Shown here: positions 26,446 to 35,173 of the stretch, piece by piece
Layout: the number at the start of each line of letters is the position of its first letter
How positions within the stretch are numbered: position 1 is the stretch's first letter
Assembly: GCF_009674585.1 (NCBI RefSeq)
Contig: NZ_WKJP01000001.1
Span: 1-64,000 of the forward strand
DNA length: 64,000 bases
Source: Haloferax marinisediminis
GTDB taxonomy: Archaea > Halobacteriota > Halobacteria > Halobacteriales > Haloferacaceae
Direction: 5' to 3'
Notes under the pieces: model-generated
Databases searched by the model: none
What the model was told of the DNA's origin: nothing
Seen by the model: the letters and a program-made list of their open reading frames with translations, nothing else
Translations under genes and position numbers: made by a program

Positions 26446-28692
26446 TCAGTCCGCGGGGTGAGAGCGCCCCAACACAGACACACTCGGAAGCGATGGGAGT
26501 TCCAGATCAACCTGCCGGAGGAACTGTGCGTTGATCGCCACGATCACTGTCGAGAGTGACATCAACAGCGCACCCACCGCTGGTGAGAGCAAGATTCCAG
26601 CCGGTGCCAGGACGCCAGCCGCGAGTGGAATCGCGAAGACATTGTACCCGGCTGCCCAGACGAGGTTCTCCTGCATCTTCCGATAGCTCGCCTTGCTGAG
26701 TTTCACGAGGCGAACCACGTCCGTCGGGTTGTTCTGCACGAGGATGATGTCTGCCGACTGCACCGCGACGTCCGTCCCGGAGCCGATGGCGATGCCGATA
26801 TCGGCTCGCGTGAGCGCCGGGGCGTCGTTCACGCCGTCACCGACCATCGCCACGAGGTTTCCTTGCTCTTGGAGCTCCTGAACCTTCTCGTCCTTGTCTT
26901 CGGGGAGGACCTCGGCGAACACCGTGTCGATACCGAGTTCGTCGGCAACCGCGTTGGCGACGTCCGCAGAGTCACCGGTGAGCATCGCCACCTCGATGCC
27001 GAGTTCGTGGAGCGCGTCGACGACCTGGTAGCTCTCCTCTCGGATCACGTCCGCCAGAGCGAACGCCGCGACGGGCTCGCCGTCGCGGAGGAGGTACACC
27101 ACCGTGCGTGCGTTCTCGCCGGACCGCTCGGCGAACGCCCGGAGCACGTCGGGAACCTCCCCCTCCATGGTCGAGAGGAGGTTCGGCCCGCCGACGTGGA
27201 TGAGTTCGTCATCGACCCGTGCCCGAACGCCCTGCCCTTTGATCGCCTCGAAGCCGGTCGCACGGGGACTGTCGACATTTCGCTCGGTGGCCGCCTGACG
27301 GATGGCTTCGGCGATCATGTGCTCGGAGTCGGCCTCGACGGCCGCCGCCAACCCGAGCGCTTCCTCGTCCGTGATACCCTCGACGGTCTCGATGTCCACG
27401 ACGCCCTGCTCGCCTTCCGTGAGGGTCCCCGTCTTGTCGAAGACTATCACGTCGAGCTCTCGAGCCTGTTCCATCGCGATCCGGTCTCGGACGAGCATGC
27501 CGTTCTGCGCGGCGAGGGACGTGTTGATGGCAACGACCAGGGGAACCGCGAGTCCAAGCGCGTGCGGGCAGGCGATGACCAGCACCGTGACCACGCGTTC
27601 GATCACCGTCACGTCGAACGTGGTGGCGACAGTCCAGGCAACCCCCGTCACCACGGCGGCCGCGAGCGCCACGTAGAACAGCCAGCCAGCGGCGCGGTCG
27701 GCGAGCATCTGTGTCTTCGATTTGCTCTGTTGGGCGTCCTCGACAAGTCGCATGATTCCGGCCAGCGTCGTCTCGTCGCCCGTCGCGGCGATCCGCACGC
27801 GGAGGCTCCCGTCGCCATTGACCGTCCCGCCGATTACCGCCGCACCCGGTTCCTTGGTGACTGGCTTCGACTCGCCGGTGATCATCGCCTCGTTGACGTC
27901 CGAGTCACCCTCCTCGACGACGCCGTCGGCGGGGACGCTCGCACCCGGCCGAACGAGGACGAGGTCGCCCTCGCCGAGGTCACTCACCGAGACCGCCTCA
28001 GTCTCACCCGTCTCGGTGATGCGCTCGGCCGTGTCGGGAATCAGCTTCGCGAGTTCGTCCAGTGCACTCGAAGCCAGTCGGACCGACCGCATCTCGATCC
28101 AGTGGCCCAGCAGCATGATGTCGATGAGCGTCACCAGTTCCCAGAAGAACGCCGCCGTCGTGGGGAAGACCACGCTCGCGAGGCTGTAGACGAAGGCGAC
28201 GGAGATCGCCATCGAAATGAGCGTCATCATGCCGGGTGCACGGTCACGTAGTTCGGGGACGGCCATCTTCAGGAACGGAATTCCACCGTAGGCGAAGACG
28301 ATTACCGCGAATACGGGGTTGACCCACTCACTGCCGGGGAACACCGGGACGGAGAAGCGCAGCCACTCCTGCAGTGTCGGGCTGTAGAGGAGGACGGGAA
28401 TCGAAAGCAGCGTCGAGACAAAGAACCGCCGTCGGAACAGCTGTTCGTGCCCCTCGTGCATGCCGTTGTGGCCGCCGTCCTCACCATGGCCCTCACCGCT
28501 GCCGTGGTCGTGCTGAGCGTCGTAGGCGTTCACCGCTTCACCATCGGTGGCGACCCCATGGCTGTCGTGAAGGTGTCCGCTCTCGGTATGTTCGGGTCGC
28601 GCGTGTTCGTTATGTCGGTCGCTTCCCTGACCTGTGGGCGTCTTGGTCCTGCTTCGGTTCTCGTCTCGGCCGTGTCTATCGTCGTGCGTCAT
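26446..28692 (-). CDS. CPH-type copper-transporting P1B ATPase with His-rich N-terminus
   Basis: This metal-exporting P-type ATPase has 748 residues. Fourteen His lie in the first 82 residues, a probable metal-binding tail. Transmembrane helices follow, then TGES at 272-275, the intramembrane CPH at 375-377, and the phosphorylation loop DKTGT at 419-423. Hinge motifs [10 protein letters not shown] and a last pair of helices complete the enzyme. CPH with a His-rich tail is characteristic of the CopB/P1B-3 group, associated with copper. The divergent Lrp/TRASH gene is its likely metal sensor. Confidence 0.93.
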   Translation of the reverse strand: MTHDDRHGRDENRSRTKTPTGQGSDRHNEHARPEHTESGHLHDSHGVATDGEAVNAYDAQHDHGSGEGHGEDGGHNGMHEGHEQLFRRRFFVSTLLSIPVLLYSPTLQEWLRFSVPVFPGSEWVNPVFAVIVFAYGGIPFLKMAVPELRDRAPGMMTLISMAISVAFVYSLASVVFPTTAAFFWELVTLIDIMLLGHWIEMRSVRLASSALDELAKLIPDTAERITETGETEAVSVSDLGEGDLVLVRPGASVPADGVVEEGDSDVNEAMITGESKPVTKEPGAAVIGGTVNGDGSLRVRIAATGDETTLAGIMRLVEDAQQSKSKTQMLADRAAGWLFYVALAAAVVTGVAWTVATTFDVTVIERVVTVLVIACPHALGLAVPLVVAINTSLAAQNGMLVRDRIAMEQARELDVIVFDKTGTLTEGEQGVVDIETVEGITDEEALGLAAAVEADSEHMIAEAIRQAATERNVDSPRATGFEAIKGQGVRARVDDELIHVGGPNLLSTMEGEVPDVLRAFAERSGENARTVVYLLRDGEPVAAFALADVIREESYQVVDALHELGIEVAMLTGDSADVANAVADELGIDTVFAEVLPEDKDEKVQELQEQGNLVAMVGDGVNDAPALTRADIGIAIGSGTDVAVQSADIILVQNNPTDVVRLVKLSKASYRKMQENLVWAAGYNVFAIPLAAGVLAPAGILLSPAVGALLMSLSTVIVAINAQFLRQVDLELPSLPSVSVLGRSHPAD

Positions 28693-28873
28693 GAGTTATC
28701 ACCATACACTGGTATCGGTTCTGTGTCGGTCCATCGAGGGGTTGAGTTCTGTACTCACGTACCTATACGGTCCCCCTATCTATGCGGATTTTGCCTAGCA
28801 AAGCTAGGTAGAAAGCGCTCTAAAGTTTCCAAATTAAGGAAAGAGATATTCTGATAGGCAGTCTACCCTGCGT
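28693..28873. promoter_or_regulatory. divergent promoter region of the copper ATPase and its likely regulator
   Basis: These 181 bp lie between the two divergent starts. They contain a perfect inverted repeat, CCTAGC-AAA-GCTAGG (28794-28808). A second symmetrical element has arms TTTCC (28826-28830) and GGAAA (28838-28842) around an AT-rich core. Both are placed closer to the regulator gene and could be the metal-responsive operator. Confidence 0.5.
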
Positions 28874-29473
28874 ATGCGCACACTCGACGAGACGGACTTC
28901 GAGATCCTTCGACTCTTGACCGAAGACGCACGCCGGTCCTACCGCGAGATCGCCGAGGTCGTCGACCTCAGTTCCCCGTCGGTATCCGACCGTGTGAGTC
29001 GCCTCCAGGAGATGGGTATTATTCGCAGGTTCACGCTCGACCTCGACCGCTCGAAACTCCGTGGGGGTGTTCCCGTCCTCGTGGAACTGTCGGTTCGACC
29101 CGACGCCGTCGAGGAGATCAGTGATACACTCGCGCTCGCGGACGGTGTCGAGCACGTGTTCATGGGCTCGGACCCCCGGGTCTTTTTCCAGTCACGGCTC
29201 CAGAAGGCGGACGTGCGAACGTTCCTGACGAAGACGTTCGACTCAGAGGAGTGGGGGGCGATCACTGACTACGAGGTGGCCGTGCTCACGAGCGCCGACT
29301 GGACGCCACAGATCAGTGGAACAGACCTCGCAGTCACCTGTGCCCAGTGTGGCAATGATGTGAATGACGAGGGTGAAACGCTCCGACTCGACGGCCGTCT
29401 GTACTACCTCTGTTGTCCCTCCTGTCTGGAGCAGTTCGAATCCCGCTACGACCAGTTCAGTGCGAACGCCTGA
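28874..29473 (+). CDS. Lrp/AsnC-type regulator with C-terminal TRASH metal domain
   Basis: This 199-residue protein has an N-terminal Lrp/AsnC helix-turn-helix (about residues 5-60, DETDFEILRLL), a RAM-like central domain, and a C-terminal TRASH domain. The Cys ligands are C156, C159, C180, C181 and C184. TRASH domains bind copper and other heavy metals. The gene stands opposite the CopB-type ATPase, so it is very probably a copper-responsive regulator (CopR-like); the target promoter is the shared intergenic region. Confidence 0.9.
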   Translation: MRTLDETDFEILRLLTEDARRSYREIAEVVDLSSPSVSDRVSRLQEMGIIRRFTLDLDRSKLRGGVPVLVELSVRPDAVEEISDTLALADGVEHVFMGSDPRVFFQSRLQKADVRTFLTKTFDSEEWGAITDYEVAVLTSADWTPQISGTDLAVTCAQCGNDVNDEGETLRLDGRLYYLCCPSCLEQFESRYDQFSANA

Positions 29474-29653
29474 CTGCGTCGGATACGTGGACCGTCTCGT
29501 CCGGCCAGTCGCCGACAGGCACTCGCCACTGGCTATTCCTCAGCCGGTTCGTAGACCCTTTAGCATGAACGGTGACGACGCAATGATTCCTAGAAACCGA
29601 AGGCGAATACGGAGGCACGTCTCCAAAATAAGCGACCGGAAACACGGCATACG

Positions 29654-30172
29654 CTATGCACCGAACGAAGCGACTGCGGCGAGGTAAAGCGCGAACGAAG
29701 CCACTGCTGCGGTCGTTCTGACGTGGTTCCATCGTGTCCACCTTGCTCGAACAGCGGCCCAGTCTTCTGGTGGCGACACCGGAGACCAGGTGGCGATGTG
29801 TTCGTTCATCGGGATGTGGATCCGCGCCGTGACGAAGAACGCTCCGGCGAGGTAGATGACGGTTCCTGCGAGGTACAGTTGTCCGTAAAACGTCTGCCAG
29901 TCCCCGTGAAGAACCAAGACCGCCGCACCACCGAGCGGTACGACGGCGGCACTGAAGAACACGACTCCGAACAGGGCGTTCAGCACCTTCTCGTTGATCT
30001 CCTGCATCACGTTCGTGTACTCCGATGACGAGAGCGTCTCCAGTGCCAGCACCACACTCACCGAGTACGCGAAGAAGAACCCGGCCATGAGTCCACCGAG
30101 AACGGCCGAAACCGCCAGCACAAACACGACCGGCACGTCGAGGAGGGTGCTGACCTGGAGTATTGGAACCAC
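29654..30172 (-). CDS. DUF1772 (anthrone oxygenase-like) membrane protein
   Basis: This 172-residue four-helix membrane protein matches DUF1772: the first helix has GGLMAGFFFAYSVSVV, then NEKVLNALFG, HIPMNEHIATW near residue 118, and RARWTRWNHVRTTAA. Family members are grouped with anthrone oxygenases but mostly uncharacterised. The start is GTG at 30172, 4 bp after the stop of the NmrA-like gene, so the pair is an operon. Confidence 0.8.
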   Translation of the reverse strand: MVPILQVSTLLDVPVVFVLAVSAVLGGLMAGFFFAYSVSVVLALETLSSSEYTNVMQEINEKVLNALFGVVFFSAAVVPLGGAAVLVLHGDWQTFYGQLYLAGTVIYLAGAFFVTARIHIPMNEHIATWSPVSPPEDWAAVRARWTRWNHVRTTAAVASFALYLAAVASFGA

Positions 30173-30176
30173 TACT

Positions 30177-30917
30177 CTATGCCTCCGAGGACGTTTCGAC
30201 AGGACTGTTCTGCTGGGCCCAACTGCTATCGACGAGAGCAGGTGAGGCGACGGCCTTCGCGTCGGTTCGAGCGACTACCTCGAACGTCCGGTTAACGACG
30301 TCTGGGGCGAACAGAGACGCGACCATGAGTCGAGCGACGTCCGCTCTGGGAATCGATCCAGTCATGGTTTTCGAGCCTTCCGCGACGAGAACGTCTCCCG
30401 TCGCCGGGTCGTCGTTCATCCAGCCGGGACGGATGATCACGTAATCGAGGCCTGATTCGAGGAGCGCCTGCTCAGCCTTATCTTTCTCTCGGACGGCCCA
30501 GCGAAGGACGATTAAGCGGGCCCAGAACGGCATTCCCTGACGGGAGTCACCGACACCGATGGAACTCTGGAGGACGAAGGTTCGGACCCCTTCGTCGACG
30601 GCCGCTTCGATGAGGTTCAAGACGCCGTCTCCGTCGACGACACGGCTTGGGCGGGTCAGCCCTGTCGTCAGACTCGAACCCGCAGCGAACAGGACTGCGT
30701 CGCAGCCTTCGATAGCGCGCCGTGCGTCTTCGGGGTTCAACAGGTCACCGACGACCACCTCGTCAGCACCGTGTGCCACGAGCGACTCGCGATTGTCGGC
30801 CGACCGGGTCATCGCGCGAACGGAAACCGACCGTTCGTTGAGCTCGCGGAGGATCTCACGCCCGGTTCTGCCACTGGCTCCGGCGACGAGTACTTTTGAG
30901 GGATATTCTTGTCTCAT
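30177..30917 (-). CDS. NmrA-like NAD(P)-binding protein
   Basis: This 246-residue atypical short-chain dehydrogenase has the Rossmann loop VLVAGASGRTGREIL, GDLLNPEDARRAI, and DAVLFAAGS. It lacks a clear YxxxK catalytic pair, as in NmrA/NADB proteins that act as redox sensors or weak reductases. The ATG at 30917 is preferred to the start at 30950. It is divergent from an HxlR-family gene and is followed by DUF1772. The trio resembles electrophile- or quinone-stress modules (inference). Confidence 0.82.
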   Translation of the reverse strand: MRQEYPSKVLVAGASGRTGREILRELNERSVSVRAMTRSADNRESLVAHGADEVVVGDLLNPEDARRAIEGCDAVLFAAGSSLTTGLTRPSRVVDGDGVLNLIEAAVDEGVRTFVLQSSIGVGDSRQGMPFWARLIVLRWAVREKDKAEQALLESGLDYVIIRPGWMNDDPATGDVLVAEGSKTMTGSIPRADVARLMVASLFAPDVVNRTFEVVARTDAKAVASPALVDSSWAQQNSPVETSSEA

Positions 30918-31069
30918 AGTTCTTGGACGTCGTACGGGGGTTGATACCAAAAAGTGTCCAGTTTCTTAAATGAAAGTAACTATCTCGACGGAAAGCGGCG
31001 GTTCGAGTGTCAGAACGGTCATATGATGGGTATAGTATCTATATCTCATCGTCAGTTGTAGCAACCGTG

Positions 31070-31534
31070 ATGAAGCCAATCGACGGGGAGAAGGTTCCCT
31101 CCTCAGAGTCGGAGCACGCGGTAGCATCGGCACGACTAGACCCGGAAGCGGTGGTGACGGAGTACTTCTACCTACTCGAAGGAGTGCCGCCGATCGACGA
31201 GACGCCCAGAGAGCTGAACGAGACCGTCCGTACGCTTCTCGAGTTACTCACCGGCGCACATGCGATGGCGCTATTCTACGCGCTCTTCTGCGAGCAGCGC
31301 CCGCTTCGGTTCACGGAACTCGAAGCGGCGACGGGTGCATCGCCGAAGGTGCTCTCACGACGACTGAAAGAGTTCGTCGAGGCGGGGCTCGTCACGCGCC
31401 GTTCTTACGACCAGAGCCCTCCACACGTCGAGTACGAACCGACGACGATGGCAAAGGAACTCGACCCCGCGTTTCAGTTCCTCTTCGCGTGGGCCGCACG
31501 CCACGACCAACTCACAGGTGGTCTTCCTGAATAG
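31070..31534 (+). CDS. HxlR-type winged-helix regulator
   Basis: This 154-residue regulator has the HxlR/MarR-like winged helix: LLTGAHAMALFYALFCEQR, FTELEAATGASPKVLSRRLKE, and LVTRRSYDQSPPHVEYEPT. A conserved acidic N-terminal stretch precedes it. The ATG at 31070 follows a TATA-like TATCTATATC (31035-31045). It probably controls the divergent NmrA-like/DUF1772 pair. HxlR proteins respond to aldehydes, quinones or redox stress, but the signal is not visible here. Confidence 0.85.
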   Translation: MKPIDGEKVPSSESEHAVASARLDPEAVVTEYFYLLEGVPPIDETPRELNETVRTLLELLTGAHAMALFYALFCEQRPLRFTELEAATGASPKVLSRRLKEFVEAGLVTRRSYDQSPPHVEYEPTTMAKELDPAFQFLFAWAARHDQLTGGLPE

Positions 31535-31668
31535 GGCCTATCTACGACTGAGCGCGACCCGGGTATCGCCTCACACCGACCCATACACAAATGCCGCACT
31601 TGGGGTCACCTCGGTCGGGGTCGAGAGTCTGCAGCTAGTATTTGACTGATGTCGGCGTTATCAGATGC

Positions 31669-32238
31669 ATGGCCACTATTCTCACCGTGTTTGGAACTGG
31701 CGAGGGACAGACCACAAAGATAGCTGACAGCATCACGGAGGAATTCAGAGGTCGCGGCCACGAGGCAACAACGGTGAACGTTGCGGAAATCGATCCCGAA
31801 CTCGGTCTCGACGAGTTCGACGCTGTCTTGATCGGCGCGTCGGTTCACTATGGGAGACAACAGAAGTCGGTTAAGAAGTGGGTCAAAACGAACCGCGACG
31901 TACTGGTGAGAAAGCCGAACGGGTTCTTCCAAGTCTCCGGTGCGTCCGGGGCGAAGAATAACGAGGGGCACGCGGAGGCGACGGGGTATGTCGACAAGTT
32001 TATCGACGCCACGAACTGGCGGCCCGACAGAGTTGCCCTCTTCGGCGGCGCACTACGGTTCTCAGAGTACGGTTTTCTCAAGCGAGCGCTGCTGAAATTC
32101 ATCGTGAGGAATCAGGAATTCGAGACGGATGAGTCAGGAGACGCCGAGCTCACCGACTGGGAATCGGTCGTGTCGTTTGCCGGTGAGTTCGCCGTGTTCG
32201 TTGAGGAGCGGCTGAGCGAGGCGGTCGAAGCAGACTGA
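31669..32238 (+). CDS. flavodoxin-domain protein (HemG-like)
   Basis: This 189-residue flavodoxin-fold protein has the FMN phosphate loop TVFGTGEGQTTKIAD near 7-21, then GASVHYGRQQKSVKKWVK and FFQVSGASGAKNN. The layout resembles menaquinone-dependent protoporphyrinogen oxidase HemG, but the protein could be a general quinone- or electron-carrying flavodoxin. The ATG at 31669 starts immediately at the first beta strand. No heme genes are adjacent. Confidence 0.82.
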   Translation: MATILTVFGTGEGQTTKIADSITEEFRGRGHEATTVNVAEIDPELGLDEFDAVLIGASVHYGRQQKSVKKWVKTNRDVLVRKPNGFFQVSGASGAKNNEGHAEATGYVDKFIDATNWRPDRVALFGGALRFSEYGFLKRALLKFIVRNQEFETDESGDAELTDWESVVSFAGEFAVFVEERLSEAVEAD

Positions 32239-32693
32239 GGACCGACCGACAGCAGACGACCGGTTGGCCTTCACGAACTGACACTAGACGGTCACTAATT
32301 CGGCCGAGAACAGATGAACGGGGCGGGCAATAGAAGCGCGACAGGTCTCGGGCCGACGAACCCGGCATCCGCTCGACGGATGAGCCAGAGCGACAGTGAC
32401 CGACTCGCGCCCTCTATTCAGCATGACCGCAGGAACCTCACCAATCGCTGTCAGAAGCGGCGTGCAACACTCAGAGAGTAAGTTCAGCACAAGTTGTTGT
32501 GTGCCACTCGTTCTCATTTCTGGTTGAACTTCTCGACGAATTTAGCACAAGAGATCACTAGCCCAAGACGTGTTCGGAGCGGTCAGTAGAAGCGACGGTG
32601 TTTCCGAAACATGATTCCATATCCAACCCTGAGACGCCCCACAGGCGCTCACGTTCGGAGTATGATTATAGACGCGCGAGGCCTTCTTGAATC
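32239..32693. other. non-coding gap holding copy A of a dispersed repeat
   Basis: No convincing gene is present in these 455 bp. The first part (32284-32425) is copy A of a repeat whose second, diverged copy lies beyond the YdeI gene. The rest, towards 32693, is AT-richer and contains the likely promoter of the YdeI-family gene. Confidence 0.6.
32284..32425 (-). repeat. dispersed repeat copy A
   Basis: The right end (32396-32425) is identical to 33440-33469 except for one base over 30 bp. Homology continues, more diverged, for about 100 bp leftwards; the reverse strand of both can be read as a peptide starting MLNR-RESVT and later sharing RA-ARPV. From memory this peptide is a frequent false gene in Haloferax genomes, which supports a dispersed repeat. 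Confidence 0.55.
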
Positions 32694-33278
32694 ATGGACC
32701 CGATATTCTTCGACTCTCGCAACGAGTTCCGTACCTGGCTGGAAGAGCACCACGACAGGGCCGAGGTGCTGTGGGTTGGCTACTACAAGGTCAGCGCCGA
32801 CCGATCCGGTATCGGCTACGGCGAGTCGGTCGAGGAAGCGCTCTGCTTCGGGTGGATCGACGGCCTGGTTAGGGGCATCGACGACGAGACGTACACCCGT
32901 CGGTTCACGCCCAGGCGCCACGACAGCAAGTGGTCGAAAGCGAACAAGGAGCGGGTCGAAGCGATGGTCGAAACGGGGAAGATGAACCCGGCAGGAATGG
33001 AACTCGTCGAAGCGGCGAAGGAATCGGGCGAGTGGGCGGCTGCCTATCGGCTGGCCGACGACCACGAAATCCCGGCCGAACTTGAGGCGGCGCTGCGTGA
33101 GAACGAAACTGCTTGGGAGAACTTCCAGAACTTCTCGAACACTGACCAGCACGCTTTTATCGTGGCCGTTGAGGAGGCTAAGACGGACGAAACCAAGCAA
33201 AAGCGCATCGCACGAACGGTCGAACTTGCGGCGCAGGACCTCCGAGCATACGACGAGAACAACAAGCGGCGGCTGTGA
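32694..33278 (+). CDS. YdeI/OmpD-associated family protein
   Basis: This 194-residue soluble protein has family blocks FFDSRNEFRTWLEEHHD near the start, ALCFGWIDGLVRGIDDETY near 50, and FTPRRHDSKWSKANKERVE near 72-90. The C-terminal helix EAKTDETKQKRIARTVE resembles the YdeI/DUF1905-type tail. Some members protect cells against peptide antibiotics, but no activity is established for archaea. Two copies of the same repeat flank the gene, suggesting it may be a mobile or variable cassette. Confidence 0.85.
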   Translation: MDPIFFDSRNEFRTWLEEHHDRAEVLWVGYYKVSADRSGIGYGESVEEALCFGWIDGLVRGIDDETYTRRFTPRRHDSKWSKANKERVEAMVETGKMNPAGMELVEAAKESGEWAAAYRLADDHEIPAELEAALRENETAWENFQNFSNTDQHAFIVAVEEAKTDETKQKRIARTVELAAQDLRAYDENNKRRL

Positions 33279-33299
33279 TGAGGCCTTTTCGGAGGGAAC

Positions 33300-33469
33300 C
33301 GTCTTTCAAGAAATTTCTTTTTCTCGTGTTCCATCTCGTCACCATTGCGAACGAAGTTATGGCTATGCTCACCGGGACTGGTCGTGCAGTAGGCGCCCTG
33401 TATCGACCGGGCCGATCGGCTCGAAAGCGACAATCGCTGGTGACCGACTCGCGCCTTCTATTCAGCATG
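33300..33469 (-). repeat. dispersed repeat copy B
   Basis: The end 33440-33469 matches copy A (32396-32425) with one mismatch in 30 bp, in the same orientation, 1,044 bp apart. A 7-bp insertion separates the match from a further shared AGCGACA. The left limit is approximate. Confidence 0.55.
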
Positions 33470-33616
33470 GCTTCGACAAACTATCAAAATTAGTTCATTT
33501 CAACAGGTCCTGAGAGATGGATGTGAACCTCGTGGGACAGCGCGTCACGTACCTATCGGTTCACTTCGCTTGCGGGTACCTCACTCGCAACGCTTCGCGC
33601 TGCTCCCCGGTTCAAA

Positions 33617-33635
33617 CCTACTGAGCTAGGAGGCC
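33617..33635 (-). other. tRNA-like D-arm remnant
   Basis: On the minus strand this segment reads like an acceptor strand followed by U8-A9, a GCTC D-stem and AGTAGG D-loop. It runs straight into a GGTTTGAACC word resembling a T-arm, with no anticodon arm between. It looks like a truncated or rearranged tRNA piece within the repeat block, not a working tRNA. Confidence 0.4.
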
Positions 33636-33689
33636 GACCTCAGTGGGTCACGCCGAGACGAGACTCGGCGTTCAGGAGTTGAGGTCGGC
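33633..33689 (-). other. nested stem-loop 3' of tRNA-Met
   Basis: The outer arms GCCGACCTCA (33633-33642) and TGAGGTCGGC (33680-33689) pair perfectly over 10 bp. Inside, CGCCGAG (33651-33657) and CTCGGCG (33664-33670) pair over 7 bp with a 6-base loop. On the tRNA strand the structure starts after a run of five T residues (33690-33694). It may be a terminator or processing element, or a small structured RNA. Confidence 0.5.
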
Positions 33690-33696
33690 AAAAACA

Positions 33697-33771
33697 TAGC
33701 GGGAGGTAGATTTGAACTACCGATCTCCGGGTTATGAGCCCGGCGGAATCTCCTGGCTATCCCATCCCGCT
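33697..33771 (-). tRNA. initiator tRNA-Met (CAT)
   Basis: The acceptor arms AGCGGGA and TCCCGCT pair with A1-U72, the mark of an archaeal initiator. The anticodon loop is CTCATAA within GGGCTCATAACCC, and the three G-C pairs of the anticodon stem are present. The T-arm is GGTAGTTCAAATCTACC. The gene is 75 bases including the discriminator A; CCA is not encoded. No intron is present. Confidence 0.95.
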
Positions 33772-33831
33772 GAATCAACAAATGCGACGTTCACTGTTAA
33801 GGCTTCTGTTTCGCTAGCTGTGTGGCAATTT

Positions 33832-34299
33832 TCACCGTGAGTCACGGTGACTCGAACCTCCCCCAATCCGCCACGTGAACAGGCTCTCAGCGACGTAGTT
33901 CAAGAACATCGACGCGCCGATTGCGATGGGGAGCGGGATGAGTTGCCAGAGGTCCACACCAGCGACGGGAATCGTCAGTGGAACCTCTCTGAGGAGTCGG
34001 ACGACGACCACCTGCACGACGAGGCCACCGCTCCTGACGAAGTTCGACTTCACGAATCGCCGAACCTTCGCAGTGAGGTGGTCAGACCCCGCGTCCGCGA
34101 ACGTCCAGCGGTCGTTGATGATGAACATCACGACGATTGCGACTTCGGCGCCAACGAGTTTGGCCACCTCGCCGACGACGCCGAAAAAGAGGATGAGCAA
34201 ACTGCTCACGGTGAGGTCGAACACCGCGCCGACGGCACCCACCGACGCGAACTTGCCGAACCGGGCGCCAGACAGGAGGGCAGAGAGACGGTCAGTCAT
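33832..34299 (-). CDS. GtrA-family membrane protein
   Basis: This 155-residue protein has four transmembrane helices and the GtrA/DPMS signature: FGKFASVGAVGAVFDLTV near 14-31, FIINDRWTFAD near 60-70, and a last helix with MFLNYVAESLFTW. GtrA proteins help move polyprenyl-phosphate-linked sugars across the membrane. It overlaps the upstream glycosyltransferase gene by 8 bp, so the two act together. Confidence 0.92.
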   Translation of the reverse strand: MTDRLSALLSGARFGKFASVGAVGAVFDLTVSSLLILFFGVVGEVAKLVGAEVAIVVMFIINDRWTFADAGSDHLTAKVRRFVKSNFVRSGGLVVQVVVVRLLREVPLTIPVAGVDLWQLIPLPIAIGASMFLNYVAESLFTWRIGGGSSHRDSR

Positions 34300-35077
34300 C
34301 CGTGACCTCTACCGAGGACTCCTCGACGAGGGTTCGCTGGTCGTTTCGGGCGGCGATGAACTCGTGGATTCTGTCCTCTCGAATCGTCCGCGCACGGTGA
34401 CGCGAGCGAGCGAGGCCACGAGCCATCTTGAGACTCGTGTCTATCGGCGAGACGGTCGAATTCGGTTGGTCCTCCCAGACCACCGGGACTTCCGCGATAC
34501 GATGGTTGAACGCGCCCGAGACGGCGATGAGTTCGATATCCCACGCGAAGCCCGGTTCGTACAGGTGTGTTCGCACGTCCGCCCACGCGGACGCGGTGAG
34601 AGCCTTCGCACCGCACTGATAGTCGTACAACGGAACGTCGGTGAGGTGGCGCGCCAACCACGCGAATCCGTCACCGAGGTAGCGACGCGCGACGGTCTGG
34701 TGGGACGCAACCGTCGCCTTCGGGTGTCGTCGTGACCCGACTGCGAGGTCAGCACCTTCGAGGACTGCGTCGACGACCCTCGCCATCGACTCGGCCGGGG
34801 TGCTCCCATCGGCGTCTGCGAACGCGAGGATATCGGTGTCGAGTGCTTCGAACCCCGCGGTGATGGCCGCGCCCTTCCCGCGGCGCGCATCGACGGGGTT
34901 CACGACAGCGACCGCTGGGAGCACATCGAGTGCGTCGAGGGTCTCTGAATCCGGTGCGTCGAGTTCGACACGGACCACCTCGGGGTCGATCTCCTCGACG
35001 AGGGCGTGAACGTACGGAATCAGACGATCGGGGTTCGGCCGATAGGCAGGAACTACGACCCCGATAGACTGCGACAT
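34292..35077 (-). CDS. family 2 glycosyltransferase (dolichyl-phosphate sugar synthase-like)
   Basis: This 261-residue GT2 enzyme has a start VVVPAYRPNPDRL, the nucleotide-sugar DADG motif at 88-91, GSRRHPKA near 114-121, and an acceptor-site region DYQCGAKALTASAW. It probably transfers a sugar to a polyprenyl phosphate. Overlap with GtrA gives a synthase/flippase pair, likely for protein or lipid glycosylation at the cell surface. The frame extends upstream to 35557, but that part is antisense to the DUF2298 gene; the ATG at 35077 fits the family. Confidence 0.9.
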   Translation of the reverse strand: MSQSIGVVVPAYRPNPDRLIPYVHALVEEIDPEVVRVELDAPDSETLDALDVLPAVAVVNPVDARRGKGAAITAGFEALDTDILAFADADGSTPAESMARVVDAVLEGADLAVGSRRHPKATVASHQTVARRYLGDGFAWLARHLTDVPLYDYQCGAKALTASAWADVRTHLYEPGFAWDIELIAVSGAFNHRIAEVPVVWEDQPNSTVSPIDTSLKMARGLARSRHRARTIREDRIHEFIAARNDQRTLVEESSVEVTDD

Positions 35078-35173
35078 GCACGTCCATTCTTCGAACGGGG
35101 TAAAAAGCAAACCGCTCTCGCACGCACCAGCCATCACAACACGTATTGTGTCGGCCGAACCTTCCTCCGACAG

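Larger units (their letters stand above)
33279..33696. other. repeat-rich non-coding gap before tRNA-Met
   Basis: This 418-bp stretch holds, from left to right, dispersed repeat copy B, a GC-rich block with alternating GCGAAGCG/GCGAGTG-type words, a tRNA-like remnant, and a nested stem-loop. No convincing gene was seen; a 72-codon plus-strand frame (33275-33493) reads through the repeat and is probably not coding. Confidence 0.6.

Noticed and set aside
30962-30975. TTTC/GAAA symmetry between the HxlR and NmrA-like genes
   Set aside because: Only four bases pair on each side and the centre is not symmetrical; chance is likely.
33275-33493. 72-codon frame after the YdeI gene
   Set aside because: It lies in the dispersed repeat, has no domain, and its reverse strand is the repeated false gene.
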